Assembly (NCBI GenBank): GCA_945828315.1
Contig: CALZQA010000023.1
Location: 1-33,178 of the forward strand
Source of the DNA: an uncultured bacterium
GTDB taxonomy: Bacteria; Bacillota; Clostridia; Lachnospirales; Lachnospiraceae
Length of the DNA stretch: 33,178 nucleotides
Reading direction: 5' to 3'
Shown here: one piece after another, positions 6,011 to 15,356 of the stretch
Position numbering within the stretch: position 1 is the first letter of the stretch
Layout of the letters: each line of letters begins with the position of its first letter
The notes under the pieces: model-generated
The model's input: the letters and a program-made list of their open reading frames with translations, nothing else
The model's database searches: none
What the model was told of the DNA's origin: nothing
Made by a program: the position numbers and the translations under genes

Positions 6011-7477
6011 TTACTGATACCAGTAGTATTTGCCTTTTCCATCTGCCTTAACCTTGTAAAGTGCTTCATCCGCATATTTGCACAGCTCCACATATGTGCT
6101 GCCATCCTGCGGATAACGTGCTCCGCCGGCACTGAAGCTTAACGCCACTTCACCGAACTCCTCCAGCTCAATGGTCGACAGTTTCTTTTCCAGTCGCTCC
6201 ATGGCGTGGTCAACATACTCCCGGCTGGAGACACTCTTTAAATATACGGTAAACTCGTCGCCGCCGTAACGCCCGACGATCCCCGTCTGGCTGAATTCCT
6301 CCAGAAGCTCTCTGGCAAATTTTTTCAGCACCGCATCGCCGTTCAGATGTCCGTATTTATCATTATAGATCTTAAAATTGTCCACATCCACAAAGATCAG
6401 TACACCCGGATCTTTTCCGTAGGTCAGCTGATCCTCAACCAGTGCGGTAAATGTCTTTTTGTTATACAGACCGGTCATGGCATCAATGCTCGACAGCTTC
6501 TCAAAATTCTTTTTCTGGGCTATTTCCATAACGATCAGAACGATACCTGCCACCACTGTTGCCAGCAGGAGCAGTCCGCCATAAGCCAGCAGCCTGTCCT
6601 GAAACCTGTTGAATGAGCCTGACATTGCCGTATCCGAAAGCTCTACCGCCAGATACCAGCCCTTCATCTTATCGATGCGCTCGTAACCCTGCGTGTAATC
6701 CACCCCGTCGATCCGGTATTGAATAGTATCTCCCTTGATGCCATTCTGCATCTTTGCAATATAAAACTGATAGTCATTCCTGCTGTCAAATTCCATCTGC
6801 GACTGTCTCAATGCAAGATTATTCCAGGTTCCGGCTACTGCATACGCACTGTCTGAACAGGCAATACAGTTCAGGGAATTGCAGTTGATCAGATAAATTC
6901 CTGCCTGACCGCCCAGGTTGCTCATGTTTGCATATTCCTGCAGCTTGTCCAGAGGAAAATTCGCGTACACCGTTCCAAAACGTTCTCCGTTTTTATACAC
7001 CGGCACAAAGATCGTGATCACGATCGCTGCCGATATCCGGGACCGGAACGGATCTGTTACGATCGTCTCCTGCGCCGCCACCGCCTGCTTCAGATAGCCG
7101 AGCTTGACCATGTCCTGCTGGTCGCCCGCCTGTCCGTATACGTTCAGATCATTCGCAATGAACCCTGTACTGTGAACATCAGATCGATCCGCATATGTCT
7201 TTAATATTTCATAGACCACTTCCGGATCTTCTTCCCTGCCCTCTGCGATCGCATAGCTGACCTCTTCCACCTGTGCTACGGCATTGTCCAGCGCCACATT
7301 GACATTTTCCACAAGAAGTCCGCTGACAAGCTTTGCCTGACTTGCGTTGTATGCTTCAACCATGCTCCGTGCATCTATAAAGCCCGATGTCAGGATCAGC
7401 ACACACACGATCAGATAGAAGATCAATATAATACCATACGTGCGCTTTGAACTCTTTTTTCTCCCCAATATCGCCAT
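6011..7477 (-). CDS. Membrane diguanylate cyclase with extracytoplasmic dCache-like sensor
   Basis: 488 residues. A transmembrane helix (about 14-34) is followed by a large external sensor (about 38-294) that resembles dCache domains, a second helix (about 296-319), then a GGDEF domain. The active-site motif YGGDEF at 404-409 is intact, so it should make cyclic di-GMP from two GTP. The inhibitory RxxD site normally found upstream is absent (SQTG there), suggesting no product inhibition by that route. The external domain has a C-x4-C-x2-C cluster (Cys199, 204, 207). The gene starts 34 bases after an orphan sugar-binding lipoprotein gene and lies inside the uronate operon, so it may sense uronates or that lipoprotein's ligand-bound form (inference). 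Confidence 0.88.
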   Translation of the reverse strand: MAILGRKKSSKRTYGIILIFYLIVCVLILTSGFIDARSMVEAYNASQAKLVSGLLVENVNVALDNAVAQVEEVSYAIAEGREEDPEVVYEILKTYADRSDVHSTGFIANDLNVYGQAGDQQDMVKLGYLKQAVAAQETIVTDPFRSRISAAIVITIFVPVYKNGERFGTVYANFPLDKLQEYANMSNLGGQAGIYLINCNSLNCIACSDSAYAVAGTWNNLALRQSQMEFDSRNDYQFYIAKMQNGIKGDTIQYRIDGVDYTQGYERIDKMKGWYLAVELSDTAMSGSFNRFQDRLLAYGGLLLLATVVAGIVLIVMEIAQKKNFEKLSSIDAMTGLYNKKTFTALVEDQLTYGKDPGVLIFVDVDNFKIYNDKYGHLNGDAVLKKFARELLEEFSQTGIVGRYGGDEFTVYLKSVSSREYVDHAMERLEKKLSTIELEEFGEVALSFSAGGARYPQDGSTYVELCKYADEALYKVKADGKGKYYWYQ

Positions 7478-7511
7478 GCGTATCCCTTCCCTGTATGATG
7501 CTCTCCTGCGA

Positions 7512-8546
7512 TCACTGCCCGTTAATAACTTCCTGAATGTAGAGGCTGTTCACATTGTCATGATCCACCTGCTGTACGCCAGTGTCCACATAGCGGTATT
7601 CCACTCTTCCGCCTGCGATGAGTTTGACCGCCTGTTCTACACCATAATATCCCATCGCGCGCTGCCGCTGTACGATACTTGCCGCGCGATATTCTTCTCC
7701 GGTGATCAGCTGTTTCATCTCCTCCGAATAGTCGAATCCTACCAGTGCAAGATCCGTGCGTGACCGTTGCATGACACTCCTTGCCATCCCGACAGTGGAG
7801 CCGTTGTTTAATCCGACCAGTCCCGCCAGATCCCGGTTGCTGTCCATGAATTCGTAACCCTGTTTCTCTGCCAATTCTATATCACCGTTGTTGATCTTGA
7901 TATCCTCGATCACTTTCCAGCTCTTTGGTGCATAATCACTCCAGTATTCCTGAAATCCCGCCAAACGCTCCAGGATCGTCTGCGACTCCGCCACACCGAT
8001 GTCGATACCGACCGACAATGCATCCGTATCTTTTCTGCCATTCTGGTGCAGGAGCTTCAGCATCTCCTTCGCGGCCAGTCGCCCCGCCTGCATATTATCG
8101 GTGGCATAGCACACATCAAACTCTTTTCCATTCAGGATCGTATCCACAAATATGAGCGGAATGCCTGCTTTTTTCACCTGATCCACTGCCTCTGCGATCT
8201 GCGGAATATCCGCCGGCGATACAATGATCGCATCGGCATCCGCCTCTACAGCATCCAGCATCAGTTCCGCCAGGCTCTCCAGATGTGATTCGCTGGGTGT
8301 GCCTGCCACATACAGGTTACACCCGTAATTTTCAGCAGAAGACTTTGCTCCTTCACGCAGCGTATCCCAGTAAAAACTGCCGTAACCCTTCGTGATGAGA
8401 TAAATATCCGGTTGTCCGTTCTCTGCTTTTGGCGAAAACTGCTCGTAGACATACTCCTCCTCAGGCTGCTGCTCCTGAAGAAGCGCACAGCCCGTGAGTA
8501 AGGTCAGCATTGCCATGATCAGAACAAACGAGCACCCTTTTTTCAT
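7512..8546 (-). CDS. Orphan periplasmic-type sugar-binding lipoprotein
   Basis: 344 residues. Lys-rich start, hydrophobic segment and lipobox LTGC with Cys20, so it should be anchored on the outer face of the membrane. The rest is a type I periplasmic binding protein fold of the ribose/galactose-binding family (DIYLITKGYGSFYWDTLREG; ADAIIVSPADIPQIAEAVDQ; late LVGFDYSEEM). No ABC permease or ATPase is encoded nearby; transport in this operon is TRAP-based. The next gene is a membrane diguanylate cyclase, so I infer a signalling role: binding a sugar and presenting it to the sensor domain. Ribosome-binding site AAGGGG precedes the ATG at 8546. Ligand unknown. Confidence 0.85.
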   Translation of the reverse strand: MKKGCSFVLIMAMLTLLTGCALLQEQQPEEEYVYEQFSPKAENGQPDIYLITKGYGSFYWDTLREGAKSSAENYGCNLYVAGTPSESHLESLAELMLDAVEADADAIIVSPADIPQIAEAVDQVKKAGIPLIFVDTILNGKEFDVCYATDNMQAGRLAAKEMLKLLHQNGRKDTDALSVGIDIGVAESQTILERLAGFQEYWSDYAPKSWKVIEDIKINNGDIELAEKQGYEFMDSNRDLAGLVGLNNGSTVGMARSVMQRSRTDLALVGFDYSEEMKQLITGEEYRAASIVQRQRAMGYYGVEQAVKLIAGGRVEYRYVDTGVQQVDHDNVNSLYIQEVINGQ

Positions 8547-8557
8547 AACGTTTCCCC

Positions 8558-9034
8558 TTATGCGCGTTTTCCGCGCTTTGTCTTAATAAAAGCCCGAAAT
8601 TGTTTTTTTGAATTCTTTAAAATACGATTCGTCAAAATATATCCGTGGTTTTTGTCTGTATAGATCGCTACCAGCGTCGGTTTCAGCACAATGCCCTGCA
8701 CCTGTGACCAGTTTTTAAACTCCTTCTGTCCACCGAGAGCAACTTCGATGCCCTGATCATTGATCGCAAGCTCCAGCGTATCGTGATTGTCCTTCAATGA
8801 TTTTTTTGCCCGCAGATACACGCCCACCGGCTGGATCACCGTAAACAGTGAAAGAAAGAATAACAGCAGGATCCGAAGCCACCACGGTGCCGTCCCCCAC
8901 AGCGCATAGAGCAGCGCAGCGGAAGAAATAATAAAGATGACATTGATGATCGCCAGATATGACGAGTAAGTGTAATACATCTGCAGCTGCCACAGATCGG
9001 ACGGCTGAACCTGATACTGATACTTAAATTCCAT
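8558..9034 (-). CDS. YcxB-like small membrane protein
   Basis: 158 residues with two adjacent transmembrane helices (about 25-45 and 50-72) followed by a cytoplasmic, beta-rich domain (DQGIEVALGGQKEFKNWSQV and on) that matches YcxB-like proteins. The function of this family is unknown. ATG 9034 has AAAGGA about 9 bases upstream; the frame's earlier ATG at 9043 overlaps that site and is unlikely. It sits between uxaC and the lipoprotein gene in tight order, so it is probably cotranscribed with the uronate genes, although nothing in the protein itself links it to sugars. Confidence 0.72.
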   Translation of the reverse strand: MEFKYQYQVQPSDLWQLQMYYTYSSYLAIINVIFIISSAALLYALWGTAPWWLRILLLFFLSLFTVIQPVGVYLRAKKSLKDNHDTLELAINDQGIEVALGGQKEFKNWSQVQGIVLKPTLVAIYTDKNHGYILTNRILKNSKKQFRAFIKTKRGKRA

Positions 9035-9087
9035 ACATAACATCCTTTTTTTGATGGTCAGGACCGTTCGGCCCGCCCGTTTTACTT

Positions 9088-10509
9088 TTATACAGTCTTC
9101 AGATCAAATCCGAAGTACTCCACGGCATTGTTGAACGAGATGCCCTTTACGATCTCTCCCAGCAGCTTGTCATCATCCGGATACTCTCCGTTCTCTACCC
9201 AGCTGCCAATCATCTGGCAAAGAATTCTGCGGAAGTAATCGTGTCTGGTATAAGACAGGAAAGAACGCGAATCCGTCAACATTCCCACAAAGTTTCCTAA
9301 TGCGGAGAGATTTGCCAGGGACTTCATCTGATTGGTCATTCCGGTATAATGATCATTGAACCACCATGCAGAACCCTGCTGGATCTTATTCTTTACACCG
9401 CCACCCTGGAAACATCCGATGATCGTACCGATCGCTGCGTCGTCGTTGGGATTCAGTGAATAAATGATCGTCTTGGGCACTTCATCCGTTGCAGACAGTG
9501 CATTTAAGAAGTCTGCCAGCTGTGCGGAAGGCGCATAGTTGTTGATGCAGTCATAGCCGGTATCGGGACCGAGCTTCTCATACATCAGTGCGTTGTTGTC
9601 ACGCTTGCAGCCGAAGTGAAGCTGCATCACCCATCCGCGCTTTGCGTACTGCTTTGCCATCGCCAGCATGAATGCCGTCTTATACTGCAGATTTTCCTCT
9701 GCAGTCGTCTTCTCCCCTGCGAGTGCTTTTTTCAGGATCGCATCCAGTGTTGCATCATCCGCAGGTACATACATTACATATTCTAACGCATGGTCACTCA
9801 CGCGACAACCGTTTTCAGCAAAATAATCCAGACGAACATCAAGTGCCTTCTTTAATGAAGTGAAATCACTGATCGCAACACCGGAAACCTCAGACAGCTT
9901 CTGAATATAAGCAGCAAAATCCGGCTTTTCGATATTCATCGCCTTGTCCGGTCTCCATGCCGGCAGCACCTGTACATCAAAAGTATCGTCAGCCTTGATC
10001 TTCTGGTGATACTCCAGCGTATCTACCGGATCATCTGTTGTGCAGATGAGCTGTACATTAGACTTGCGGATCAGGTTGCGGACCGTAAAATCTTTGCTGC
10101 GCAATTTCTCATTGCAAAGATTCCATACTTCCTCTGCGGTGTCTCCATTCAAATTCCCTTGAAATCCGAAATAATAACGCAGCTCCAGATGTGACCAGTG
10201 ATACAGCGGGTTTCCGATCAGCTTGGGCATTGTCTCTGCCCACTTCTGGAATTTCTCGCGATCAGTAGCATCACCGGTAATATATTTCTCATCCACACCG
10301 TTGGTGCGCATCTGACGCCACTTGTAATGGTCACCACCCAGCCATACCTGCGCGATATTGTCAAACTGTCTGTCCTCCCAGATCTCCTGGGGATTGATAT
10401 GGCAATGGTAATCCAGAACAGGGATCTTTGTCATATCCGCATAGTTTGCATACAGTCTTTTTGCTGTATCTGTATCAAGTAAAAAGTCTTTATCCATGAA
10501 TGCTTTCAT
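9088..10509 (-). CDS. uxaC: Uronate isomerase (glucuronate/galacturonate isomerase)
   Basis: 473-residue cytoplasmic isomerase of the amidohydrolase superfamily. It converts D-glucuronate to D-fructuronate and D-galacturonate to D-tagaturonate, the entry step of both branches. Family marks are LDYHCHINPQEIWEDRQFDN near residue 32 (metal-binding HCH) and the tryptophan-rich middle (GGDHYKWRQMRTNG; WRPDKAM). Length is typical. The ATG at 10509 has AGGAGG 10 bases upstream. It follows uxaA by 35 bases in the same direction, completing the order uxaB, uxaA, uxaC. Confidence 0.96.
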   Translation of the reverse strand: MKAFMDKDFLLDTDTAKRLYANYADMTKIPVLDYHCHINPQEIWEDRQFDNIAQVWLGGDHYKWRQMRTNGVDEKYITGDATDREKFQKWAETMPKLIGNPLYHWSHLELRYYFGFQGNLNGDTAEEVWNLCNEKLRSKDFTVRNLIRKSNVQLICTTDDPVDTLEYHQKIKADDTFDVQVLPAWRPDKAMNIEKPDFAAYIQKLSEVSGVAISDFTSLKKALDVRLDYFAENGCRVSDHALEYVMYVPADDATLDAILKKALAGEKTTAEENLQYKTAFMLAMAKQYAKRGWVMQLHFGCKRDNNALMYEKLGPDTGYDCINNYAPSAQLADFLNALSATDEVPKTIIYSLNPNDDAAIGTIIGCFQGGGVKNKIQQGSAWWFNDHYTGMTNQMKSLANLSALGNFVGMLTDSRSFLSYTRHDYFRRILCQMIGSWVENGEYPDDDKLLGEIVKGISFNNAVEYFGFDLKTV

Positions 10510-10544
10510 GTGTGAACAACCTCCTGAATTATTGATAAAAATGT

Positions 10545-12041
10545 TTATAACGTTACGCCCTGTTTGAAGATGGCCAGATCACGGTATCCTTCTTCCTCGC
10601 TCTTGACCTTCTTTCCGTTTGCGACAGCCAGCACGTATTCATAGAACTCCATGCCCAGCTCCGGTAACGTCATGCCATCCTGGAGCAATCGTCCGGCATC
10701 AAAATCGATCCAGCCGGATTTCTTTCCTGCCAGCTGTGAATTTGAGGATACCTTTACCGTCGGCACGGCACTTGCAAAAGGCGTTCCGCGTCCGGTAGTA
10801 AAAAGCACGATCTGGGCGCCGCTGACCGCCAGCGCAGTACTCGCCACCAGATCATTGCCCGGAGCACTGAGCAGATTCAGTCCTGCCACTTTGACCGGCT
10901 GCGCATAGGCAAGAACGTCCATAACCTTTGAGGAGCCGGACTTTTGTGTGCAACCCAGCGCCTTGTCCTCAAGCGTGGAAATACCGCCCTTTTTGTTTCC
11001 GGGGGACGGATTTTCGTAGATCGTCTGGTTATGGCGTCTGTAGTAATCCTTAAAATCGTTGATGAGGTGGACGGTCTTTTCAAAGACTTCCTCATTCACG
11101 CAACGGTCCATCAAGATCGTCTCCGCTCCAAACATCTCGGGAACCTCTGTTAAGATCGTACTGCCGCCAGCACTTGTCACGATATCGGACAATTCTCCGA
11201 CCACCGGATTTGCCGTAATTCCGCTCAGACCGTCGGAACCACCGCACTTCATGCCAATCACCAGCTTTTCTACCGGAACCTTCGTACGCTGTACCTTTGC
11301 CGCCTCTGCAGCCAGCTCTTTCAGGAGCTTCACGCCCTCTGCGACTTCATCTTCCACATCCTGACATACCAGAAAGCGGATGCGTGTCTCGTCATAATCG
11401 CCGAGATACGGTTTTAATACATCAATATTTGAATTTTCACAACCCAGCCCCAGCACAAGCACTCCGCCTGCGTTGGGATGGTTGATGAGTCCGGCCAGCG
11501 CTTTTCGCGTATTTTCCTGATCGTCGCCCATCTGCGAGCAGCCGTAAGGATGTGAATAGGAAACGACTGCCTCGATGTTGTCACATTTTAAGTCCTGACA
11601 CTGTCTTGCGATCGCGCCTGCGATAGCGTTCACACAGCCGACCGTAGGAACGACCCACAGCTCATTGCGCACGCCGACTCTGCCGTCAGAACGCTCATAT
11701 CCGAAAAAGAAACGCTCCTCCTCCGGCAGTGTGCATGCACGGTTGTCGACATGTGACGGATGATACTCGTAACTCAGATCATCGCCTAGTCCTGTCTTTA
11801 TATTGTGGACATGGATATGGCACCCTTGCCCGACTGCCTCCTTTGTATAGCCGATGGGGAATCCGTATTTGATGACCGGAGCTCCCGCATCCAGAGCAGT
11901 CAGTGTAAACTTGTGGCCTCTGGCGATATCCTCCGCCAGTGTCACATCTGCGCCATCCACGTGCAGTGTCTCGCCCTTTTTATAATCTCGAAGCGCTACT
12001 GCTACATTGTCAGCAGCGTTGATCTTGATAAATTCCTGCAT
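10545..12041 (-). CDS. uxaA: Altronate dehydratase
   Basis: 498-residue cytoplasmic iron-dependent lyase that dehydrates D-altronate to KDG. The N-terminal SAF domain (about 1-95) and the large UxaA catalytic part (from GYERSDGRVGVRNELWVVPT onward, including GLGCENSNIDVL, KCGGSDGLSG and the C-terminal GRGTPFASAVPT) are complete. The ATG at 12041 is two bases after the uxaB stop codon and has GAGG in the uxaB end. A TTG two codons earlier would overlap uxaB and is less likely. Translational coupling with uxaB is probable. It acts downstream of UxaB in the galacturonate branch. Confidence 0.96.
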   Translation of the reverse strand: MQEFIKINAADNVAVALRDYKKGETLHVDGADVTLAEDIARGHKFTLTALDAGAPVIKYGFPIGYTKEAVGQGCHIHVHNIKTGLGDDLSYEYHPSHVDNRACTLPEEERFFFGYERSDGRVGVRNELWVVPTVGCVNAIAGAIARQCQDLKCDNIEAVVSYSHPYGCSQMGDDQENTRKALAGLINHPNAGGVLVLGLGCENSNIDVLKPYLGDYDETRIRFLVCQDVEDEVAEGVKLLKELAAEAAKVQRTKVPVEKLVIGMKCGGSDGLSGITANPVVGELSDIVTSAGGSTILTEVPEMFGAETILMDRCVNEEVFEKTVHLINDFKDYYRRHNQTIYENPSPGNKKGGISTLEDKALGCTQKSGSSKVMDVLAYAQPVKVAGLNLLSAPGNDLVASTALAVSGAQIVLFTTGRGTPFASAVPTVKVSSNSQLAGKKSGWIDFDAGRLLQDGMTLPELGMEFYEYVLAVANGKKVKSEEEGYRDLAIFKQGVTL

Positions 12042-12043
12042 AA

Positions 12044-13387
12044 TCAATAAGCCTCTTTCTCAGCCAGCACCTGCTCGTAAGCAGCCTTCATGCCCTTTTC
12101 CTGGATCAGATCGTAATAGTTTTCTACCACTCCTGTCATGTCAGTGATATCTCCGCCCCAGTAATCGGTGCGCGCCATGATATCAGCAACAGAAGCATCC
12201 TTCATAAACTTCATGATCTCCTCGCCGTCATTTGCATTGTCCGTGCGGTAAAATGCGATCAGTGCAGCCATAGAGAAGGTCAGTGCCGGCGGATATGCGC
12301 CGTATTTTTCCTTGTACTCCAGAATGGTCGGCAGCACGCGCACCTGGAATTTGCTGACAGAGTTCAGCGCGATGGAGAGCAGCTGATGCTTGATGAACGG
12401 ATTGGAGAAACGCTCTAAAACAGCCTTTCCAAAATTGATATCCGTCTCGGTATTTCCAAGTGTCGGAACGATCTCATCAAAAATACATTTCTTTAAGAAT
12501 GCGGAAACTGTCTCGTCCTTTAAGCACTCGCCCACTGTTGTCAGTCCGTATAAGTATGCGCCCAGGACCATGGAGGTGTGTCCACCGTTTAAGATGCGGA
12601 CCTTGCGCTTTTTATAAGGTTTTACGTCATCCGTCCAGACGATATTGTAGCCTGCCTTGTTGAAGGGAAGCTCGTCCTCGTGATGTCCCTCGATGACCCA
12701 CAAATGGAAGATCTCAGCAGTGTCCAGACAGTTGTCCTGATAACCGATCTCCTTCCAAAGCTCCTCCGCCTCGTCTCTGGGATAACCGGTTACAATACGG
12801 TCTACTAAGGAATTGCAGAAATCACACTCCTCATTGATCCACTTTGTGAATCCTTCCGGCAGCTGCCAAAGCTTTGCATATTTTAATACATACTCTTTCA
12901 GGAATCCTGCATTATTATCGATCAACTCGCAGGGGATCAGAATAAATCCGGGAAGTCCCAGCTCATATCTCTTATACAGCAGCTGTGTCAGCTTTGCGGG
13001 ATAAGACTTTGCCGGACGATCCGTCAGTTTTTCCGTACCCAGATACTCAATACCTGCCTCGGTTGTATTGGAGATGATGAAACGCATGTCCGGATTTGCA
13101 GCCAGCTCCATATAAACATCAAATTCCGTGTAGGGATTCACGCAACGGCTGATGACATCGATATGTGTGCGCTCATTAACAGTCTCACCGTTCTCAATTC
13201 CGCGCAGATACAGATTGTATTCACAATTCTGGGAACTGAGCAGCTCACACATACCTTTCTCGATGGGCTGTACAACAACTACTTTTCCCTCCCAGACTTC
13301 TTTCTCATTTAATTTATACAAAAAATAATCAACAAACCCACGAAGGAAACCTCCCTCGCCAAACTGAATAACTCTCTCTTTTGCCAT
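12044..13387 (-). CDS. uxaB: Tagaturonate reductase
   Basis: 447-residue NAD(H)-dependent enzyme of the polyol-specific long-chain dehydrogenase family, which reduces D-tagaturonate to D-altronate. The N-terminal dinucleotide fold starts VIQFGEGGFLRGFVDYFLYK. The conserved catalytic region is seen in KVRILNGGHTSMV (the Lys and His/Asn pattern of this family). Compared with the UxuB-type relative at 16809, it is shorter and has the UxaB-type beginning, which supports the tagaturonate assignment. AGGAGG precedes ATG 13387. It follows the TRAP permease gene by about 100 bases containing a hairpin. Confidence 0.92.
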   Translation of the reverse strand: MAKERVIQFGEGGFLRGFVDYFLYKLNEKEVWEGKVVVVQPIEKGMCELLSSQNCEYNLYLRGIENGETVNERTHIDVISRCVNPYTEFDVYMELAANPDMRFIISNTTEAGIEYLGTEKLTDRPAKSYPAKLTQLLYKRYELGLPGFILIPCELIDNNAGFLKEYVLKYAKLWQLPEGFTKWINEECDFCNSLVDRIVTGYPRDEAEELWKEIGYQDNCLDTAEIFHLWVIEGHHEDELPFNKAGYNIVWTDDVKPYKKRKVRILNGGHTSMVLGAYLYGLTTVGECLKDETVSAFLKKCIFDEIVPTLGNTETDINFGKAVLERFSNPFIKHQLLSIALNSVSKFQVRVLPTILEYKEKYGAYPPALTFSMAALIAFYRTDNANDGEEIMKFMKDASVADIMARTDYWGGDITDMTGVVENYYDLIQEKGMKAAYEQVLAEKEAY

Positions 13388-13420
13388 TTTCTCTTTCCTC
13401 CTGAATACTCCTATTAATAT

Positions 13421-13454
13421 TGTAGCCCTTAACAGTGTGTCGCTAAGGGCTACA
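13421..13454 (-). other. Intercistronic hairpin between dctM and uxaB
   Basis: TGTAGCCCTTA (13421-13431) and TAAGGGCTACA (13444-13454) give an 11-base-pair perfect stem with a 12-base loop. No T-tract follows on either strand, so it is not an obvious terminator. It may protect the 3' end of the TRAP part of the mRNA or mark a processing site, separating transporter and enzyme expression. Confidence 0.6.
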
Positions 13455-13488
13455 AGTATATAAAACTTCTTTCAAACGATAACTGATC

Positions 13489-14793
13489 TTAACCGAACAA
13501 GGTCGGCAGTAACATACTGATCTCCGGAACAAAGGTGATCAAAAGCAGTGTAATGATCATGCAAAGGTAGAAGGGTAACGTTGCCTTTACTACACGTTCC
13601 ATCTTGACCTTTCCAACTGCGGAACCGATGAAAAGTACGGCTCCAACCGGAGGAGTCAGAAGTCCGATACCACAGTTTAAGATCATCATGATACCAAACT
13701 GAATCGGATCGATACCGATCGATGTTGCGATGGGAAGCAGGATCGGGGTAGCGATCAGAATGATCGGCGCCATATCCATGATACATCCGAGGAACAACAG
13801 GATCAGGTTCAACAGGATTGCGATCACGTACGGATTATCGCTCAGACCGGTGATCGCATGTGCTGCCATATCCGGCACATGGAGTCTGGTCAGGCAGTTA
13901 CCAAATACAGCAGAGGTAGAGATTAGGATCATTACGATGGATAACGTATTTACACAATCTCCCAATACTCTCCATACTCCCTTCCAGTCAAGTCCCTTGT
14001 AAACAAATACAGAGACGATCAGAGAGTAGATAACTGCGATAGCGGCAGACTCTGTTGCGGTAAATGCACCGCCGACAACACCGAATACAACGATAATGAT
14101 TGCTGCCAATGCCCAGATGGATACACTGAGCTGTTTTAACAGGTTCTTGATAGAGAACTTCGCTCCTTTCGGATAGTGACGCTTCTTGGAAATAATGTAA
14201 GAGCCCACCATCAGGGAAGCTGCAAGCAATGCACCGGGGAGATAACCTGCGAGGAACAGAGCTCCTACAGAAATTCCACCTGCGGATGTTGCATAAATAA
14301 CCATGTTATGTGACGGAGGTACCAACAGTCCCTCACAAGAAGATGTGATCGTAACTGCGGTAGAGAAATCATCGTCATATCCCTGATCCACCATCATCGG
14401 GATAAGAATCGTTCCAAGGGATGCGGTATCTGCAGATGCAGAACCGGAAATTCCACCAAAGAAATAGGATGCAACGATGTTTACCATTGCCATACCACCG
14501 GTCATCCAGCCAACACAGGCGTCAGCCAGCGCGATGAGTTTATCCGAAATACCACCGGATCCCATCAGCACGCCCATCGTGATAAAGAACGGTACTGCCA
14601 TCAATGAGAAGGAGCTGATACCCTTTACCATAAACTGACACAGCGTGGACATCGGAAGTCCCTGGCTGAGCAGACAAAATACGGAAGAAAGTCCTACTGC
14701 ATATGCAATCGGGAAACGAAGCAAGATCATTACCAGAAAGCTGATGAGGAGAACGGCTACTGCTGTTCCGTTTGATACTGCTGCAATTGTCAT
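13489..14793 (-). CDS. dctM: TRAP transporter large permease (DctM type)
   Basis: 434-residue, very hydrophobic membrane protein of the ion transporter superfamily, the main channel of a Na+-driven TRAP importer. Family marks are the early RFPIAYAVGLSSVF, the SGSASADTASLGTILIPMM segment with the conserved small-residue loop, and LTPPVGAVLFIGSAVGKV near the end. The ATG overlaps the stop codon of the small permease gene by 4 bases (ATGA), so the two are translationally coupled. With the neighbouring genes it most likely imports hexuronates or unsaturated uronate fragments; substrate is inferred from operon content only. Confidence 0.95.
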   Translation of the reverse strand: MTIAAVSNGTAVAVLLISFLVMILLRFPIAYAVGLSSVFCLLSQGLPMSTLCQFMVKGISSFSLMAVPFFITMGVLMGSGGISDKLIALADACVGWMTGGMAMVNIVASYFFGGISGSASADTASLGTILIPMMVDQGYDDDFSTAVTITSSCEGLLVPPSHNMVIYATSAGGISVGALFLAGYLPGALLAASLMVGSYIISKKRHYPKGAKFSIKNLLKQLSVSIWALAAIIIVVFGVVGGAFTATESAAIAVIYSLIVSVFVYKGLDWKGVWRVLGDCVNTLSIVMILISTSAVFGNCLTRLHVPDMAAHAITGLSDNPYVIAILLNLILLFLGCIMDMAPIILIATPILLPIATSIGIDPIQFGIMMILNCGIGLLTPPVGAVLFIGSAVGKVKMERVVKATLPFYLCMIITLLLITFVPEISMLLPTLFG

Positions 14794-15317
14794 GACTCGT
14801 CGCCCCCTTTCACAAAGAATGATCTGACATGTGTATAAAGTGCCTCGATCTCAAATACGATCATTGCCACACCAGCCAGACATACCGGGAAGTACATCCA
14901 GAAACGTGACAGCCAGGTCATGCTGACATATGTACCCTTAGAACCAATGCTGATCGCATAAGTCCATCCCTGTACCATCATGATCACGGCAAGCGCCAGC
15001 ACTGCGACATCAGATAAAATATCAAGTGCTTTGAGCACCCCCTTGGGCAGGAAGCGGTCCAGAGCAGTCATACGGATATGTGCACCCCGGCGGATCGCAA
15101 GTGCTGCTGAGAGCACTGCCATGTAGGACATCAGTGTCAAAATCGTCTCCTCGGTCCATGCCGGATCGGGAATAAACGGTACATAACGACCCAGCACCTG
15201 ATAGGTCGTTATCAAGATATCTCCGATCAGGAGCAGCTTACAGATGACCATGACAATCTTGTCTACAGCATCATAAACCGGTCTGATCTTGTCAAGTTTT
15301 TGAAAAATTGCAGGCAT
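14790..15317 (-). CDS. dctQ: TRAP transporter small permease (DctQ type)
   Basis: 175 residues with four predicted transmembrane helices and the short helices' usual motifs (QVLGRYV near residue 40, WTEETILTLMSYMAVLSAAL and RRGAHIRM in the middle). It bridges the binding protein and the large permease in a TRAP complex. ATG 15317 has GGAGG 7 bases before it; the in-frame TTG at 15323 is less well placed. A terminator-like hairpin separates it from dctP, and it overlaps dctM by 4 bases. Confidence 0.93.
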   Translation of the reverse strand: MPAIFQKLDKIRPVYDAVDKIVMVICKLLLIGDILITTYQVLGRYVPFIPDPAWTEETILTLMSYMAVLSAALAIRRGAHIRMTALDRFLPKGVLKALDILSDVAVLALAVIMMVQGWTYAISIGSKGTYVSMTWLSRFWMYFPVCLAGVAMIVFEIEALYTHVRSFFVKGGDES

Positions 15318-15356
15318 TGGCAAACCTCCTCCTCATTTAATGTTCCTATACTTCTG

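Noticed and set aside
9061-9074. GC-rich inverted repeat after uxaC as a terminator
   Set aside because: Short stem with a mismatch and no T-tract in the direction of transcription; the following genes are probably cotranscribed.
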